From positions 3,782,754 through 3,846,753 of the forward strand of contig JAJVDF010000018.1 of NCBI GenBank assembly GCA_022410635.1: a DNA stretch of 64,000 nt, written 5' to 3'. The notes beneath the pieces were generated by a model, which was given only the letters and a program-made list of their open reading frames with translations, searched no databases and was not told where the DNA came from. Each line of letters opens with the position of its first letter. Position 1 is the first letter of the stretch. Both the position numbers and the translations under genes were made by a program. The DNA comes from Tretioscincus oriximinensis (lineage: Eukaryota > Chordata > Lepidosauria > Squamata > Gymnophthalmidae). Positions 1 through 13,044 of the stretch are shown piece by piece.

Positions 1-288
1 AGCTAACAGCTTGGATAGTTTCAAGACAGGACTAGACAGGTTTATGGATACTAAGGGTATAAATGGATACTAAGATAGTTGTCTGGATGTAGCCTCCGGG
101 ATGGAGCAACAGGCAGGACTCTTGAAATACCATTTGCAGGGAGTCACGAACAGGAGCAGCATATTTTGCTTTCCTCTGTTCGGACTGCCCAGGTGCATCT
201 GGTGGGCCTCTGCGTGACACAGAATGCTGGACTCGATGGGCTGTGGCCTGATCCAGTATGGCTCTTCTTATGTTCTTATGTTCTTATG
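1..288 (+). mobile_element. CR1-like LINE, 3' end (young copy)
   Basis: This is the 3' terminal part of a CR1/L2-clade (Jockey superfamily) non-LTR retrotransposon; the rest lies outside the window. The element ends in three copies of the octamer TTCTTATG (about 265-288), a microsatellite-like 3' tail typical of CR1-type LINEs in place of poly(A). By eye it is about 98% identical to the reverse complement of 61922-62205, with roughly five substitutions in 285 bases. Its first bases encode the end of the ORF2 C-terminal region also seen at 58514-58795. It makes no complete protein here. Confidence 0.85.
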
Positions 289-3200
289 AATCCCGTAGTC
301 GGAGTACTATTAACCCGAATGACAAAAAGAAGCAGCAGTGACAGAATTTGGCCACGGACTGTGTAGTAGAAATGAGTGGTTTTACATATAGATGGACATG
401 GCAGCACCTCTGCTTTGGTTTTTATGTGAATGGAGGACATTCGCGTTGCAGTTATGCCCGTTTTCAGGGTGTAATGCAAATACAGCCTAAATGCTGATTC
501 GGAATAAATTTGCAGACCAAAATGCAGTAACTGTTTTCCTAGATGTTATTCACTACTAACACCCCACGAATCTTGATGGAAGCAGATGCTGAAAAGTAGA
601 ACACACTGAGCAATTGGGGGATTTGTCTGCACCCTGTTCTTCTTGCAAAACATTTGTTTTCAAACACTTCAAACACTTGGCCAAGTGTGATTTATTAAAT
701 AGCTGGGAAGAATTAAATTCTTTCACAAATGCAGTGGGTGGGTTTCCCATTGCTGCGTGACAAAGCAGAACAGTGTTCTGTGGCGTATTCCCTGCTGTTT
801 TTCACTGCCCCCTTTCTGCATCACTCAATAGAGAAGAGGAAGGAAAGAGAAAGAAAGAAATTCTGTACCACTGAAAACAGGCTGGTCGTGGTACTGAAAC
901 CTAAGTAAGAGAAGGAAACATGGGCAGATCAAGGAGCAGCAGGGCACCAGTAATAAGCAGGCATCATTCTAATTATTTTATTTTTAATACTACATTGTCT
1001 TTAACTGTGTGGTTCCCTCCAGGGTGTTTGATTTGAGGCTGCCAGATAATTACATCTCAGAAACCAGGCTAATTACAGTTAACTGCCTGAACACTAAAGG
1101 TGTCCCTCCCCCAAGCCTTTTTACCCCATCAGAATTCTTCATGATTGCTTGTTAAAATGTGCGGCATCAATTAGGCAACCAATTCAGCAGAAGTGATGAG
1201 GTGTAGCCTTTCCCCCTCAATTCACATATTGATGCGCGCTGGGTGGGGACATTCAACCATCAACCAGCACTGATACAGCACTATAAAGTGGGAAGGGATG
1301 TTACTTTAGTAAGTAGCTAAAGAATCAGAGGTTGTAGCTGAGGGGTTTTATTGGGTGGCTGACTTATGAACTGTTAACAGCTTTAGGTTTCATTCATTGT
1401 GATTCTTCCTTGTTTGCTAGAATGTATATTCAGTTCTGCTCACTGGGATCTTATTCTTACCACCTTAGCTTCAAAGGAGTTATATGTTTTCACCAGTTTT
1501 CTTCTGGATTTCAGCATCATAACTCAGGACTTGAAACCATTAGTAAGTTAACTAACAAAACTGAGGATCAGTTGCAAAACAGCAAGTGCATGAAATACTT
1601 TTCTTTATGATTGCCATACATTCATGAATATGAAGGACATGAATGAAAAGACAACACTCTGCATCTTTTTACAAATTTGAACAGTTTTGGCATGTAAAAT
1701 ATCTGGTTCACTGGTATGTCATTGTACTAGCAGAGCCTAATCCAGAACATAAATGAATGTAAAAGATACAGGGCTACCANTCCAGGGATAAGTATTATTG
1801 CACTGTAGGAATGGTTTCTTCAGAAGATCTGAAACTAGAAATATTTGTACATGACTATCAGAGCTCATGCAGGTCACCTGCAAAGTTCAAACAAGCTTCA
1901 AGCCTGGTTTCAGAATTTGGATTTAACACACCATGTTGTGTAAATGGCATTGTTCCATCCAAAGTGATCTAATCTATCTTCATTCTGACTACTTTGTTCT
2001 TGTCTATGGACATAGATCTGGACTAAGTACAGAAAAGCCCGCAAACTATTTTAATATATGATGCATTGTACATTTGATAACAACATCAGTTCAAGTCCAA
2101 GATGATCTCATTTGGTTGAATTCTGAAAACATTCTCTCCAACCACAGGTATTTATGGTAATAATGGTGATAGGTAAGGATCAGTTAGAAAAACACTTATG
2201 GAGCAGCCATTTCACATTTCTCTTAGTTCTGAGTCCTTGGTTTTGTGAGTAAATTCAAATTGCAAATCCAAATTGTGCTGTCAATCCAAACTGAACAGAC
2301 CAGCACCACCTGAGGAAATGTAATGTTTAAGTTCCCATATGAAATCTTTCTTTTTAAAATTTCTCTTAAATAGTAGTCTTATAGTTATAGATCAATAAAA
2401 GATTAATTAATCTAGGATGCAGCCATTTAGAATGCATTCATTGAAGAACACTATCAAATGGTAGCAGAAAGGTTCATTGGCATGCTTATAGTATCAGATA
2501 TCAAGATTGAAGTGAATCATTTTTGGAGTAAATGTTTTCAAACCTAAGGATCCCTTGTTGCCTATAAATAATGTTTCTGTAAAGAAAACTCAATTTAGGC
2601 ACGATCCCCATGCACACAATATACCTTCATTGCATCCCACAAAGACACCCGTGTCAAATATTCCACTCACAGCAAACATCCTTTACTGTGGAACATCTGG
2701 CCACCACATTTCATCCAATACAGCGTAGGACATTTTCTAGCATACAAATGAAGACTTGCATAAGGAAATTAATGTCTTGAAACTTTGGGGCCAGACTAAC
2801 AGCCCATTGGCTCTTGGTTCACAGTGAATGGTTGGGAATAGTAGTCAGGCTCGCGGAGAATGATGGAGACTGTGCATAGAAAAGTGCAGCAATGTCTTGT
2901 AGGGCTTGTCATCCCATGGCACTGCTAGGAGAAGAGACACAGCAGCCTGGAAGGCAAGATAATATAGGGCGAGTGACAAACACGTTTTTCTTTTTAAACC
3001 ACTGCAAATCCCGTCATGGGGATTTGCCCTTAGTTTGTATTTGTTTGTTAATTCATTAGTTTATTTTTTTATACACCCTATACCTGAAAAAACAAGCAGA
3101 CAAGAAGGGAGATCAAAGGGTGAAAAAAAAGGAATGAGTAAAAATTCTATCTCTGACTGCAACAAAAGATGTTCAATGGTCAGAATCAAAGGAATCCGAC

Positions 3201-4807
3201 TGATCTGCAGCCCATGACTGCAGATCATAGCTTTTAGTAATCAATCACATTCAATTATATAAGTCCAACAATTAAAAAATGTCAGTGTAAGAATCTGTGT
3301 TATTTTTTAAAATTTATATCATCCTAGAAATATATAGGCAACAAAATTCTTGACATGATTCTTAAGACTGACTTCTTTGATATCTACTAAAAACAGTTTC
3401 TTTTTTAAGCTTTTCTTGGCTATGATTGAATTATGGCTAACTCTGAAGACTCCTATACAGAGATACGAAAGTGGTTTCCCATTGCCTCTTTGCTATGGAG
3501 AGGGCACGGATCAGATTACCAAGGTTCTGGCTTTCAGTTGTTCTTAATTCTTTCTGAGTATACTTCCAGAAGTAATAACGTAACACCACAGCATTACAGG
3601 TTATTGGATGGTCTGGTCACACTGTTGATAAACACCTTCCTCCATTTAGATTCCTTTGCTTAGCCATTTTGTCAACAGATTCTGCAAGAATGACTCTCTT
3701 AGTAACCTTAAAGTAACAAAAAGGCCCTGTGTTTAGGGAATATGACCAATTTAAATCAATCATATTTAAAAATATGCTAGCTAGGTTGGGAATACTTGGA
3801 TTATACCCAAAGGAGCTAATGACCTAGAGCTCTTTCACTGGTTGACCAAATTTTATGCCCTCATTTTTCATGACCCCCAGAGCTTGAATTATTCATTTGC
3901 AATTGCTTGAAGAAATAATGAATATTTCTTTGACTATGCTTGCAGCAGACCTTCTTTAAAAGTGACAAGTGGAAAGTATAAAGAATAATACAAAAGCTCA
4001 CTTTCTGACAGCTTTAGATCTTCTTTGACAGCAAATAGCTACCCCCATTGCTTCTATTTTTACTGGCTTTGTGAGGTATGTTATAATTCTCGTGTTTCTG
4101 AAGAACGTATTTTCCTTCAGGGAGTCTGGATCAGGGACTAATTTAATGAAGGATTTTTTTCTCTCTCTCTCTTCCATGATCAAGCCAATAGTTATAAATT
4201 GTTAACGAGTTCTAGTGGAAATCATATCCCGAAAGAATATTACGCTGAACAAAATAATATGCAGAAAGAGGAATTAGCAACCCATATCAAGTGACTTTGT
4301 AAAAGAGGGCTACATTAGACACAAACCCCCATTTTCCACTGACAGGTTTGGGGAATAGATTCTGCCCTTGCAGTCATTTGGCATAAAAAAGGAACACAAA
4401 TAGAAATTAAACACTCAATAGAGATTTGGGACTGGGAGCTATATAGTAAATGAGAAAATACTAAGGACCTTTCTGTATGGATCCAGTCCTGGATTATATG
4501 TTGGAACAGGGGTCTGCTATGAACAAAGTCCTTCAGATTATGGCTGGTTCTGCCCATAGCTTGGCTAATTTAATTTAATGTGTACCAGCAAATACAGGAC
4601 TGATACACTGTATTTTGGATGTGATTTTATCTTCATTGCGTTCTCGCAAACATGTGTGGCCAGTGTTCCACCCTTTGCCACGGAACAACTGGCCATCATA
4701 TTTCACCTAATTCAGCATCTTCCACAGTCTACCATAACAGGTAGAAGTCTTCTAAAGACTATTTGCAAGGTTTTGCCTATGTCTTCAGCTTCAGATTTCT
4801 AGAAGCA
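289..4807. other. Intergenic or intronic DNA, no gene seen
   Basis: No coding region, RNA gene or recognisable transposon was found in this 4.5-kb stretch. Reading frames are short (under about 80 codons), show no family resemblance and lack supporting splice sites. The patch at about 960-1260 looks like a conserved noncoding element and is listed separately. A weak CT run lies near 4153-4173. Confidence 0.5.
960..1260. promoter_or_regulatory. Possible conserved noncoding element with homeodomain core sites
   Basis: This unique-looking 300-bp patch contains three TAATTA or CTAATTA cores (970-975, 1047-1052, 1070-1075) and an ATCAATTAGG motif near 1170. It sits in complex, low-repeat sequence. 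Clustered homeodomain-type sites are common in vertebrate developmental enhancers, but AT-rich DNA produces such hexamers by chance. Only alignment to other amniotes would settle it. Confidence 0.2.
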
Positions 4808-4872
4808 ACTAGTGGACCACTGTGTGAAACAAAATGCTGGTCTGGATTGGACTGTGACCTGAGCCAGAAAGG
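4808..4872 (+). mobile_element. CR1-like LINE 3' fragment, old
   Basis: The segment resembles the last 60-70 bases of the CR1 copy at 1-288: GGACCACTGTGTGAAAC, then AAAATGCTGG, then GACTGTGACCTGAGCCAG. It lacks the octamer tail and has clear substitutions, so it is an older, truncated copy. Confidence 0.6.
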
Positions 4873-6839
4873 TTAAGGGTCCCACAAATCTTTGAAGCCT
4901 TTATTGGCTGTAAAAGAGAAGACTTTTCAAAAAGTACAGCTTTTAATGCCTTCTGCACCTGGGTGTCTCGGTGATTTTTTCATTTCCATTAAAGGTCTAA
5001 AACGCTTTCCTGGATTTTATATGGGAACCCTAAGCAAGACTCCTCTCTTGTTCTTATGAACCACCTGACATTCAGCAGAACAATNAGTGAAGTAGAAAAT
5101 TTCAATGCCTCAGCATTGAGAAGCAATGAAATCCTCAAAAATAAAGAAAAGTCTTTAGAATAATTTGTGAGCTATTATATTAGTTGTTCAGTTTCTGAAA
5201 CTTAGGGGATTTTGTTTGTTATTTTGTAAAGATCTCATATGAAACCCAATATTATTTATTGGTAGATTTATTAACAGAGTCTATGTTACCAGACCTAGAT
5301 GTGGGATAAATGTTTTGTCTCCTTAATGGGTGTGAAAAAGTGATTTTCTTCTCCCCTCAGGTGCTGTAGACATCAGAAGCTGTACCTGGTGAAAAGCACT
5401 TGTCCCTACCTTACTCATGTTTATTGTACTGTATTTGAAAATATACAATATTAATTGAGACGAAAACAGTTTCTCCTATGGAAGCAAATGTATTTGATTC
5501 TGTAGACCGGAGAGGTCAACATATTGCTTTGCTATTGTCCCCACCTCTTGCTCACTGCCCACAATTTGGGACCTATAAGGTGATTAAAAAAAACACCAGA
5601 ATTGTTTTACTTAGAAGATTTATTTTGATTCTGACCCATTTCAGTAAACAGATGATCAAAATGAAACCTAATCTGATTCAGCTTTGAAATACCTTCATCT
5701 CAGTTGAATGTTGCTTGCCTCCAGTCCACTTCTACCTCTACCAGTTCCCTCCAAGATTTTTTTCCCCTTCTACATCAACAGGTCACAGATAACACATGTT
5801 ATCTCTCAGTAGGCCATACACTATTGCTCCCTGAAAGGTACATAGTTAATGGGTGTTGTCTGGGGGTCCCATTATTGGCTGTGACATGAATGTTAGCAGC
5901 AGGCTACTGGGATCTGTCGTGCACACTATGGCTTGGGGGATTAAAGCTATTAATCACGGTGTACATGTTAACTATGCACCCTACAAGTTCCAGTAGTGGA
6001 CCAAGTGGATGCCTCGCTGCATGCAAATCCAAAAGAAATAAGTGCTTTGGAGGAATCTAAACTTGTTCACTTCAGAATGGCAAAGAAAATGTCAGTGACC
6101 ATGTATTGCTACTGCTTTAACATTATCTTTTGTAATACAAAACCAATGTATTTTTCTGGTATTTTGGCCGGTAATTTTTGTTTGAAAAAAAGAATTGTAA
6201 GTAAAGAAGGGTACCTGGAATGCATTTCACACATCTTATAAACAGGTAAAGAAGGAAGCAGTTCATACCTTGCCATAGTTTTTTCACAGTTTAATTAAAG
6301 CTTTTCTGTGAAACTATTCTGTATCTGATAAATCCTCCCTGCACACCATTTGCCTTGTTATAGAGATGGGCAAACCTCTGTGTTCTCAGAACTTCAGAAC
6401 CATTAATTGATCTAGTTTTAGCTGTTGAAAGGTCTAATGTAGAGAGTTGTGTCATTTCTCTTGGTGGTAATTTGGTTGTGACAGTCTAGATCACCCTGCC
6501 TCTGACTGGCTGGATACTGAGACCCAGGAGTAGGTGCTTTTGTTCAATGTTTTGGATTTTACCTGGTCTCAACTACACCTGAGGCCAAAGGTTTCAGCAG
6601 CTGGAGAATTCCAGGTTAGATGATCTGCCTTCTGAGTGTGCTCCTCTGTGGCTGAGCATGAATAGCTATGAGAAGAACTTTCTTTCCAAGACTGGACCTT
6701 TTATGAGATATGCCATTTAATCTCTGTTCTATTTTATTTAAACTTTTGTGATGCAAAATAATTTGATTCTGTAGACATCTTACTTTGCTATGATTCTCAT
6801 CTCTAGCCCACTGGCCACAGACTCTTCCTCTGTCCTCAT
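4873..6839. other. Intergenic or intronic DNA, no gene seen
   Basis: No gene, RNA or clear repeat was recognised. Frames such as 5478-5687 and 5996-6241 are short, have no family resemblance and no flanking splice signals that I would trust. Confidence 0.5.
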
Positions 6840-7258
6840 AGCCTTCCTTCAACTGCCCCCCGTGTTCCTCTTGCCCCCCTTCTATTCTCCCTCCACTCCT
6901 CCTATTCCCTCCTCTTCCTTTCTCTCCTCTTTCTTCTCTCCTTCCTCCTCCTCTTCTCTCCTTCTCCTATTCTCCCTCAATTATTAATTGTCCTCCTCTC
7001 CTTCCTTCACCTATTATAGTAATATTTTCTTCTCTCCTGTTTTTTCCATAATTTTCAACTTTCCCGTCCCTTCCCTTTCTCCTGCCTCTCCTCCTCCTCC
7101 CCCAATCCCATTCTTTTATTTCTGATCCTCCTCTTCCCTTTCCTTATATACTCCTATTTCTACTCATCCTCTTCTCACTCCCCTACATCCCTTATAATCT
7201 TTTAATCCACCTCTTCATCTTCCCTCCTTTCTTACATTCACCTCCTCCTATTCCTGAT
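6840..7258. repeat. Polypyrimidine (CT-rich) low-complexity tract
   Basis: More than 400 bases of top strand are dominated by C and T, with runs of TCC, CTCC and TTCC interrupted by short AT segments. It gives Ser/Pro/Leu-rich spurious frames. Such a tract can form triplex DNA, but it is irregular and probably a decayed simple repeat. Confidence 0.85.
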
Positions 7259-7260
7259 GT

Positions 7261-10200
7261 ACATGTCAGATTTCAGAATTCAAGTTGGAAGCAAAAGCAA
7301 GTATTTGTATGNGGGGAAATGCTAAATTCACACAAAAACACACACACATTACTTTTCTCAATTTATGTTATAGTTGAAACTGCAACTTAAATTATAATTA
7401 AAGAAGAATATTTGTAGTGATGGACAAGAAAGCTAGGTTGCAAAAAGAGAAAAGGTTTAGTACTCCCAAGAATTCTTTCTTTCCATTTAAATCAGACACC
7501 CTGTCCCAATTGTTGGCTTTTTATTAGTGTATTATTGTTGAGTTACAGATCTGCATCAAAAAAGCGGAAATGTTTCCATTGCATGTCATTTGAGCTGACT
7601 GTAAATGGCACTTTAGAAAAAAGTATGTATTTCTAGATACGCTGCCAAATTCAAGACATTGTTATGAGTCTTGTGGCCATGAAAGTCCAATCTCGGGAGT
7701 CTTATAATTCTTTCAGACTCTCAGCTTACATTAGAATAATGTCCAAAAATCCTTATATGGAGATCAGTATTAAAACCTGAGGCTTCTCAGTAACATTGCA
7801 GAAATATTTCTTAGCTTTTAATTTTGCTTGTATTGGAAAAAAAATAACATTGGAGCTTAATGTGCTCGATTCATGACTCTGGATGTCATTGTGTGTATTT
7901 ATATGCATTTCTAGCCTGCCCTGCCCAAAGGTCTCAGAGCATATTGTATTATCAGAACCATGCTTTTAGAAACCAGACTACAGCTATATAGAAATGTAAG
8001 CAAAAATCACTAGTTAGTAGTATTAAAAGGATGATATAGGAAATGAGGAAGACACATAAAATACAATGGGACTTGTAAATATGGATAGAAATATGGATAG
8101 AATTGCATTTCAAAGCACTTACAAGAAGCACATGAGAAATCTAGATAATCTAGAAAAAGAGGGGCCTATAATACACCCTGGGACCTTGAGTTGGAGCATA
8201 CAATATTAGAAATAAATAAATAAATAGTTTTGAAAAAGTATTTTCTTCTTTCGATGTGCATTATTTATCCTAAACTACATTGAATATGATCTGAGGCTGC
8301 AGTAAGAAAAAAAAATATGGATTTCTTGCCACAGATGCAGCTTCCTCCTGAAGTGTGTGAATCTCTGATAAAATTTACTCAACATGCTTCTTCTTTAAGA
8401 ATTGTCTAGAGACTGGCAAAAAGAGATTATAGGCAGCAGCCTTCAGTAGGTTTTGGAAACGTTTCCAGTGGAATATGGGATGCTTGGTGTGAGGTCTGTG
8501 AACACAAGAGCCTAGCAGCATGGTGGGGGTGAAAGGTTAGTGTGCTCAAGCTTCAAGGTCACTAGACCAGGCTCCAGCTGGATATTATTTGCCTTTGTCG
8601 AGCGCACAAGAATGAGAGATTTTATTTGAAAAAGTGGGCAAGAGATCCCTGTTTGTGGGGAAATTAAGTAACTGGAGGGGATTGCTTGGAGCTTCACTTT
8701 GTGTGTACAGAATTCTTTTTGTGCCATTAATGTCTTCATCAATAAACCCTTTATCCCCCTCCCAGTATATTTGTGAGCAGTGTTGCTGAAAGCTTGACAG
8801 CTGCACCATTTGAACATGAAATATCTAAGACAAAACTTTTCTAGTCTGTTATATTTCCTGAAAAATCAAACAATAATTTACCTGAATTATGTTTTGAATG
8901 GGGGCTGGTCCAAGCAGTTAGGTGCATCTGGCCTTTTTGGATTGCAGCACAATGTTTGAATCCTGTTCTGATATGAGTTCCCTTGTCCAGGACCCATTTC
9001 TTTGGCCAACCTGTGAAATCTGTGGTCCAGAGGAAAGCATCCTTTTGTAGGGGGAAATGTAGATGTTGATGTTTTCAAACAGATTAAGACATTGGAGCTG
9101 GTATGACATGTACCTTAACACCATCTGGTTTGTCAGTCATGATTTGAAAAGATGCTGGACTATCATTCTAATATTAAAGAGCTCCATTTTGAACTTAATA
9201 TGTTTCAGAAAATTAGGAGAGCATTTTTTCCAAAAAGAATAAGATCAATGTTTTTGATGAAAAAAAAATGAAATGGCAGCTCTTCTGATGATAGATTTGA
9301 AAGAAGTAGCCATGTTAATCCCAGATGGGTCTGGATCCCACTTTACTTTGAGTAGTTAATATATATATATAAATAAAATATAAAATTAATACCAGTAAAA
9401 CCATTAACCAATTCAGGGATTGTAATCCCTGTGTCCTGCATGGACAACGTGACTAGCTGATCATCCACTGGGACAGCTGCTCTAAAATGGTGGTTGCCAT
9501 GTTGGACTGTTTGTTGTAATGCCAGCTACCACCCACCACAGCCCTGTGCTGGAACACACAGATAAGCTCAATGGGTGAAGGAAACACTTAGCAACCTGCT
9601 ACATTACACACAGTGGCAGTGGGCTTACTCACTAGTATAAATATAAATGAAAATGTGCATGCTTTCACACTCCCTTATTTTTGCTCCCCTGTCAAATACT
9701 TATACCTAGTCCTTCACTCAAAGATCCCAGGATGGGTATGATGTTGAGAAGAAAAAATAATTAACATGCAAATGTAAATAGAATTTTGTTGTTGAGACTT
9801 GAGTGGTTGTGGTTATCCACTGCTGCATCAAACAGCCCTTGGAACTTTAGATATATGCTTGGCTTAGAGGAACTGTCATAACACTCTTTATGACTACTAA
9901 AGAAACTGGGACTACATTATGAAACATCTCTACCGCTAACATAAACATGTGCTACATAGTTTGAAAATAGTTACTATGGTTTAGGTAATACAATATTCAC
10001 CATGTGGTTATAATTTAAACAGCTGATAGAGTAAAAAATACAGTTTCATGAGGCCATCCAATAGTTTCCTTGCATGCTTTGGTATAGCAATGCCTGACCC
10101 TTCCCAGGCTCTGAAAAATGCTGGCTGTGATCAGCTTGCCTAGAACCTTCTTAAAAAGGACACACTTTGGCAGATTCGCTTTGGCATCCTAAAGGTGAAG

Positions 10201-11640
10201 AATGGAGGGAGTTTCTGAAGCAGAGAATAAGGTTTGAGAAAAGAGAATATACTTGATGGGGCAAAAAAATACTTCAGTTCTTCATTCTTCCAAACCCAAG
10301 ATGGCAGGAGAATGCCATTTTCTGATTTGGGACAAATATGAAGGAATACTAGCGTTTGTATTTTTTATAAAATTGATTGTTTTTGATCCATCCAAGAATA
10401 CTTTGTAATGGTGATTAACTGAGTGGCAAATGAATTCATGATAAATTAATATTTTTCCTGTTTAAGGATTGTTTCATACTTGCTGACAAACCAGTGCAAG
10501 TCAGAACTGTCTACAGAACTCCCTTCTGCGTGCTCCTGTTACGTTTGGAGGGTGTCAGAAAATCTACAAACTTCCTGAGTCAATCCAAGTCTGTTCCCAC
10601 CCAGGAGCGTTTTGCCATCAGAATCCCATGGATAGTGAGCTTTTGTTTCTGGGACAGGGTTGCTATGGAGGTCATGGTGAAAGTAGAAGACTTTTAGATC
10701 TTTTCAACTTGTGTAACACAGTGTCCCCCCCCCTCCCCCAGTTCAAAATAGGGTGGTGGCTTTTGGGGAAAATGATTCAACGCTGCCCTCCCCCACTTCC
10801 TCTCAGCCTAAGGATGGAAATGACTGAAGTTAGAAACATGTGACTCACAACCAAAAGAAGAGAAACAAATTATTAATTATAGTGTGCTGAAAGTTTTGTC
10901 AATCAGGATAATTTGAGATGATGTGTGAGTTAAAACTTTGGCTGTTTGCTATATATTCCACTTAACAAATCTGATTCTCTGGTAAGAAGGGTATGGGCAT
11001 TTTGAATGTTTCATAAAGTATTTGAAATGTTTTTTCCACACCTAATCAACACAATGACAACTCATTTGCAAGAAGTGAAAATAATGAAAGCACAAGCATG
11101 CAGTGTTGTGATCTCTTCTCTTATTATGTGGTAGTTAGTATCAATAACTGAACATGAAAATTATATGTCATCCAAATCCCTACTAAGAAAAAATTGTGTT
11201 CTACCTTCACATTTATTGTGATTGTGAACCTCCACCATATCTCCCTGTAATCTACATGTGGTGCTAGAGCAACAGTATACACATATTTGGGCATATCTGT
11301 TTCTATATCTGTATACATGCCTTTTTTCTCCAATTGTCAGGAATATGCCGTGTTAAGCAACAAATCCATCTTTTTAGAGATCAATTACAGTGTCTGGCTG
11401 CAAAGCTTCAAAATCCAATTATCTCCAAAATAAATAAAAAAATGAAATATATTTGGAAGCAAATGCATAAATCAAATGGAAAATGGTCTAAACACTCAAA
11501 TAAACACGGAGGAATTTGAACTTCATTTGTCTTCAGCTGCTCCACCTCTGTCACTGATGTATTTTANTGCTGTACTACCATTTCTCTTGTTTTGTCTGTA
11601 GTCAGCAAACAACCTGTTCTATTTGAATTGGGTTTATGGT
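7261..11640. other. Intergenic or intronic DNA, no gene seen
   Basis: No gene was recognised. It contains a short reverse-orientation LINE-tail-like remnant near 7905-7945 (CCTGCCCTGCCCAAAGGTCT), small A-rich and TA-rich patches (8215, 9358-9372) and a C-run near 10724-10740. Overlapping minus-strand frames at 8512-8817 and 8887-9124 show no recognisable protein family. Confidence 0.5.
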
Positions 11641-11689
11641 TCCAGTGCCTTCCAGTCGTACATAAACACCAAGTCTGACATCAACCCAG

Positions 11690-11886
11690 TGGTTACATCA
11701 GATCTTTCTCACTGCAAACCCCACTCCCCCATGAAAGCCAACTGGGTGCCCTTGGACTAGTCAGTTCTTTAGAATACTCTCAGTCTCACCTACTCCACAG
11801 GGTGTCTGTTGTGCCCCTCTATGGTTGGCCACCCTGAGACCTTTGAGTATAGGGTGGGATTTAAGTATAAATAAATAAATAAATAT
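11690..11886 (+). mobile_element. SINE body joined to an L2-type 3' tail
   Basis: The segment GAAAGCCAACTGGGTGCC, then CTTGGACTAGTCA, then CACAGGGTGTCTGTTGTG resembles the body of a common reptilian tRNA-derived SINE as I remember it. It runs into GGCCACCCTGAGACCTTTG and a GGGTGGGATTTAAGTATAAA tail ending in (AAAT)n. The tail matches the L2-like 3' ends at 13210-13268 and 57020-57074. SINEs often share the 3' end of their partner LINE, so this may be one composite SINE or two adjacent insertions. Confidence 0.55.
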
Positions 11887-12253
11887 TTGTTCTGCGGAGG
11901 GCCCTTGTGTAAATGATAGTGATGCGTATTAACTTTAAAATATGCTGTCCAGGTCAGTGTCAATCAGAAGTATATTTTCTGCTCACTGAAGTGTAATAAG
12001 AAGTGTAATAGGATAAACTTGCATTTGAAGATAAGGGTTCAGTTAAAAAAAATGAACATTTTGGGCATTGGAGAGATACGATGATTGGTGGTAATATCAG
12101 TTCATGCAGAGGGGTGAGAAAAAAATCCTGCATAGGGAGTGCTGGCAGGCGCAGATCCAGAGCTTCAGATGGAAGCAGGAAGTCCCCGCCTCCCTACTCC
12201 TGGCTAGAAGTGAGTCATGCGCTCTCTCTACATAGTCTTCTAAAAAGCTTCTG

Positions 12254-12532
12254 CTATGGATAATTGAGGAATCGCATGGTGGAAGAAAAAGAAGCCTCAG
12301 AAAAATCCAGAGGTGCTGGAATCCTGCTATGGGGTAGGGGCCTGGCATTATTTTGCAGATTCAGATGTTGTAGATAAGGCTGGAGGTTTGTCAGTGGACG
12401 AGGTACAGTCCCATTCATGTTCTCATCTTGGAGCTGATGAGAGGGTGGGCTGGAAGGGCCCTGCTGAGGGTCCTCTCTCTCTCTTGGCATGCCTGGATTC
12501 TGTCCAATATCTCCGGTAGCCATTTGATCCAT
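12254..12532 (-). pseudogene. Gag-position reading frame downstream of an LTR (fragment)
   Basis: A 92-codon minus-strand frame starts 70 bases downstream of the minus-strand LTR at 12603-12867, where an LTR element's gag would begin. It is rich in Pro, Gln, Asn and Ser (for example NGTVPRPLTNLQPYLQHLNL). No capsid, zinc-knuckle or protease motif is visible, so the assignment rests on position and composition. The frame ends at a stop near 12254; a second minus-strand frame overlaps it and runs on to 12097, consistent with a frameshifted, truncated remnant. No pol region follows. Confidence 0.4.
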
Positions 12533-12602
12533 ACCGATGCTTTTCGTTCTTTCTGTTAGCTATTAAGGAGTGTCAGTGAAGGAGCTAAATAAAAAAGGTT
12601 AA

Positions 12603-12867
12603 TGTTTCTGTGAGGTGTGAGTTTATTGAAGGCAGATGCAGGCAGAGTTATCTCAGCATGAATACATTAATTGAGCAGTCAATCAAATAATGAAAGCATA
12701 GCCAACAGTTTTACTATAGCTTATAAACCCATTCATTGCTCCACACTGGGCGTAGCTAATGTTTGAATCATATCCAATAGACGAAAATCAGGCTCAGCGC
12801 GCAAGACACTGGAAGGCGGCAAGCCAAAAGTGAAAGCAAAAAGGTTAACCCTTTCATGACCCTGACA
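12603..12867 (-). mobile_element. LTR of a retrotransposon (minus strand)
   Basis: Read on the minus strand, the 265-bp segment begins TGTCAGGG and ends AAACA, giving the usual TG...CA termini. It has a TATA-like TTTATAAG (complement of 12720-12727) and an AATAAA signal (complement of 12622-12627) about 20 bases before its end. A short leader and a gag-position ATG follow at 12532. No primer-binding site was recognised and no second LTR was found, so this is a truncated element. The superfamily is unassigned; Ty3/gypsy-like is a guess. Confidence 0.5.
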
Positions 12868-12890
12868 GTGTTCTACAAGGGGGTCCTCAT

Positions 12891-13043
12891 AGCACTTCAG
12901 AAACTAACAAGAAAAAGATAGGCAGCATGAGCTTTTGTAAACAAGTCCACTTCTTCTGCTGCTAGGGAATAGTAACATCCTGCTAGGGAAGAAGCAGACT
13001 TGTCTACAAAAGCTGATATTTTCTTGTTAGTCTCTGAAGTGCT
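12891..13043. mobile_element. Foldback repeat, copy 1 (two inverted arms)
   Basis: Arms at 12891-12958 and 12989-13043 are imperfect inverted copies of the repeat unit also found at 18134, 50863 and 58016: AGCACTTCAGAAACTAACAAG pairs with the reverse of CTTGTTAGTCTCTGAAGTGCT, with the shared CTTTCGTAGACAAG-like block between. The outer end of the unit, expected right after 13043, is found instead at 13321-13366 beyond an L2 insertion. Confidence 0.75.
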
Positions 13044-13044
13044 A

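Noticed and set aside
8512..8817. A 101-codon minus-strand frame
   Set aside because: A second frame overlaps it on the same strand, no motif is recognisable, and such lengths are expected by chance in 64 kb.
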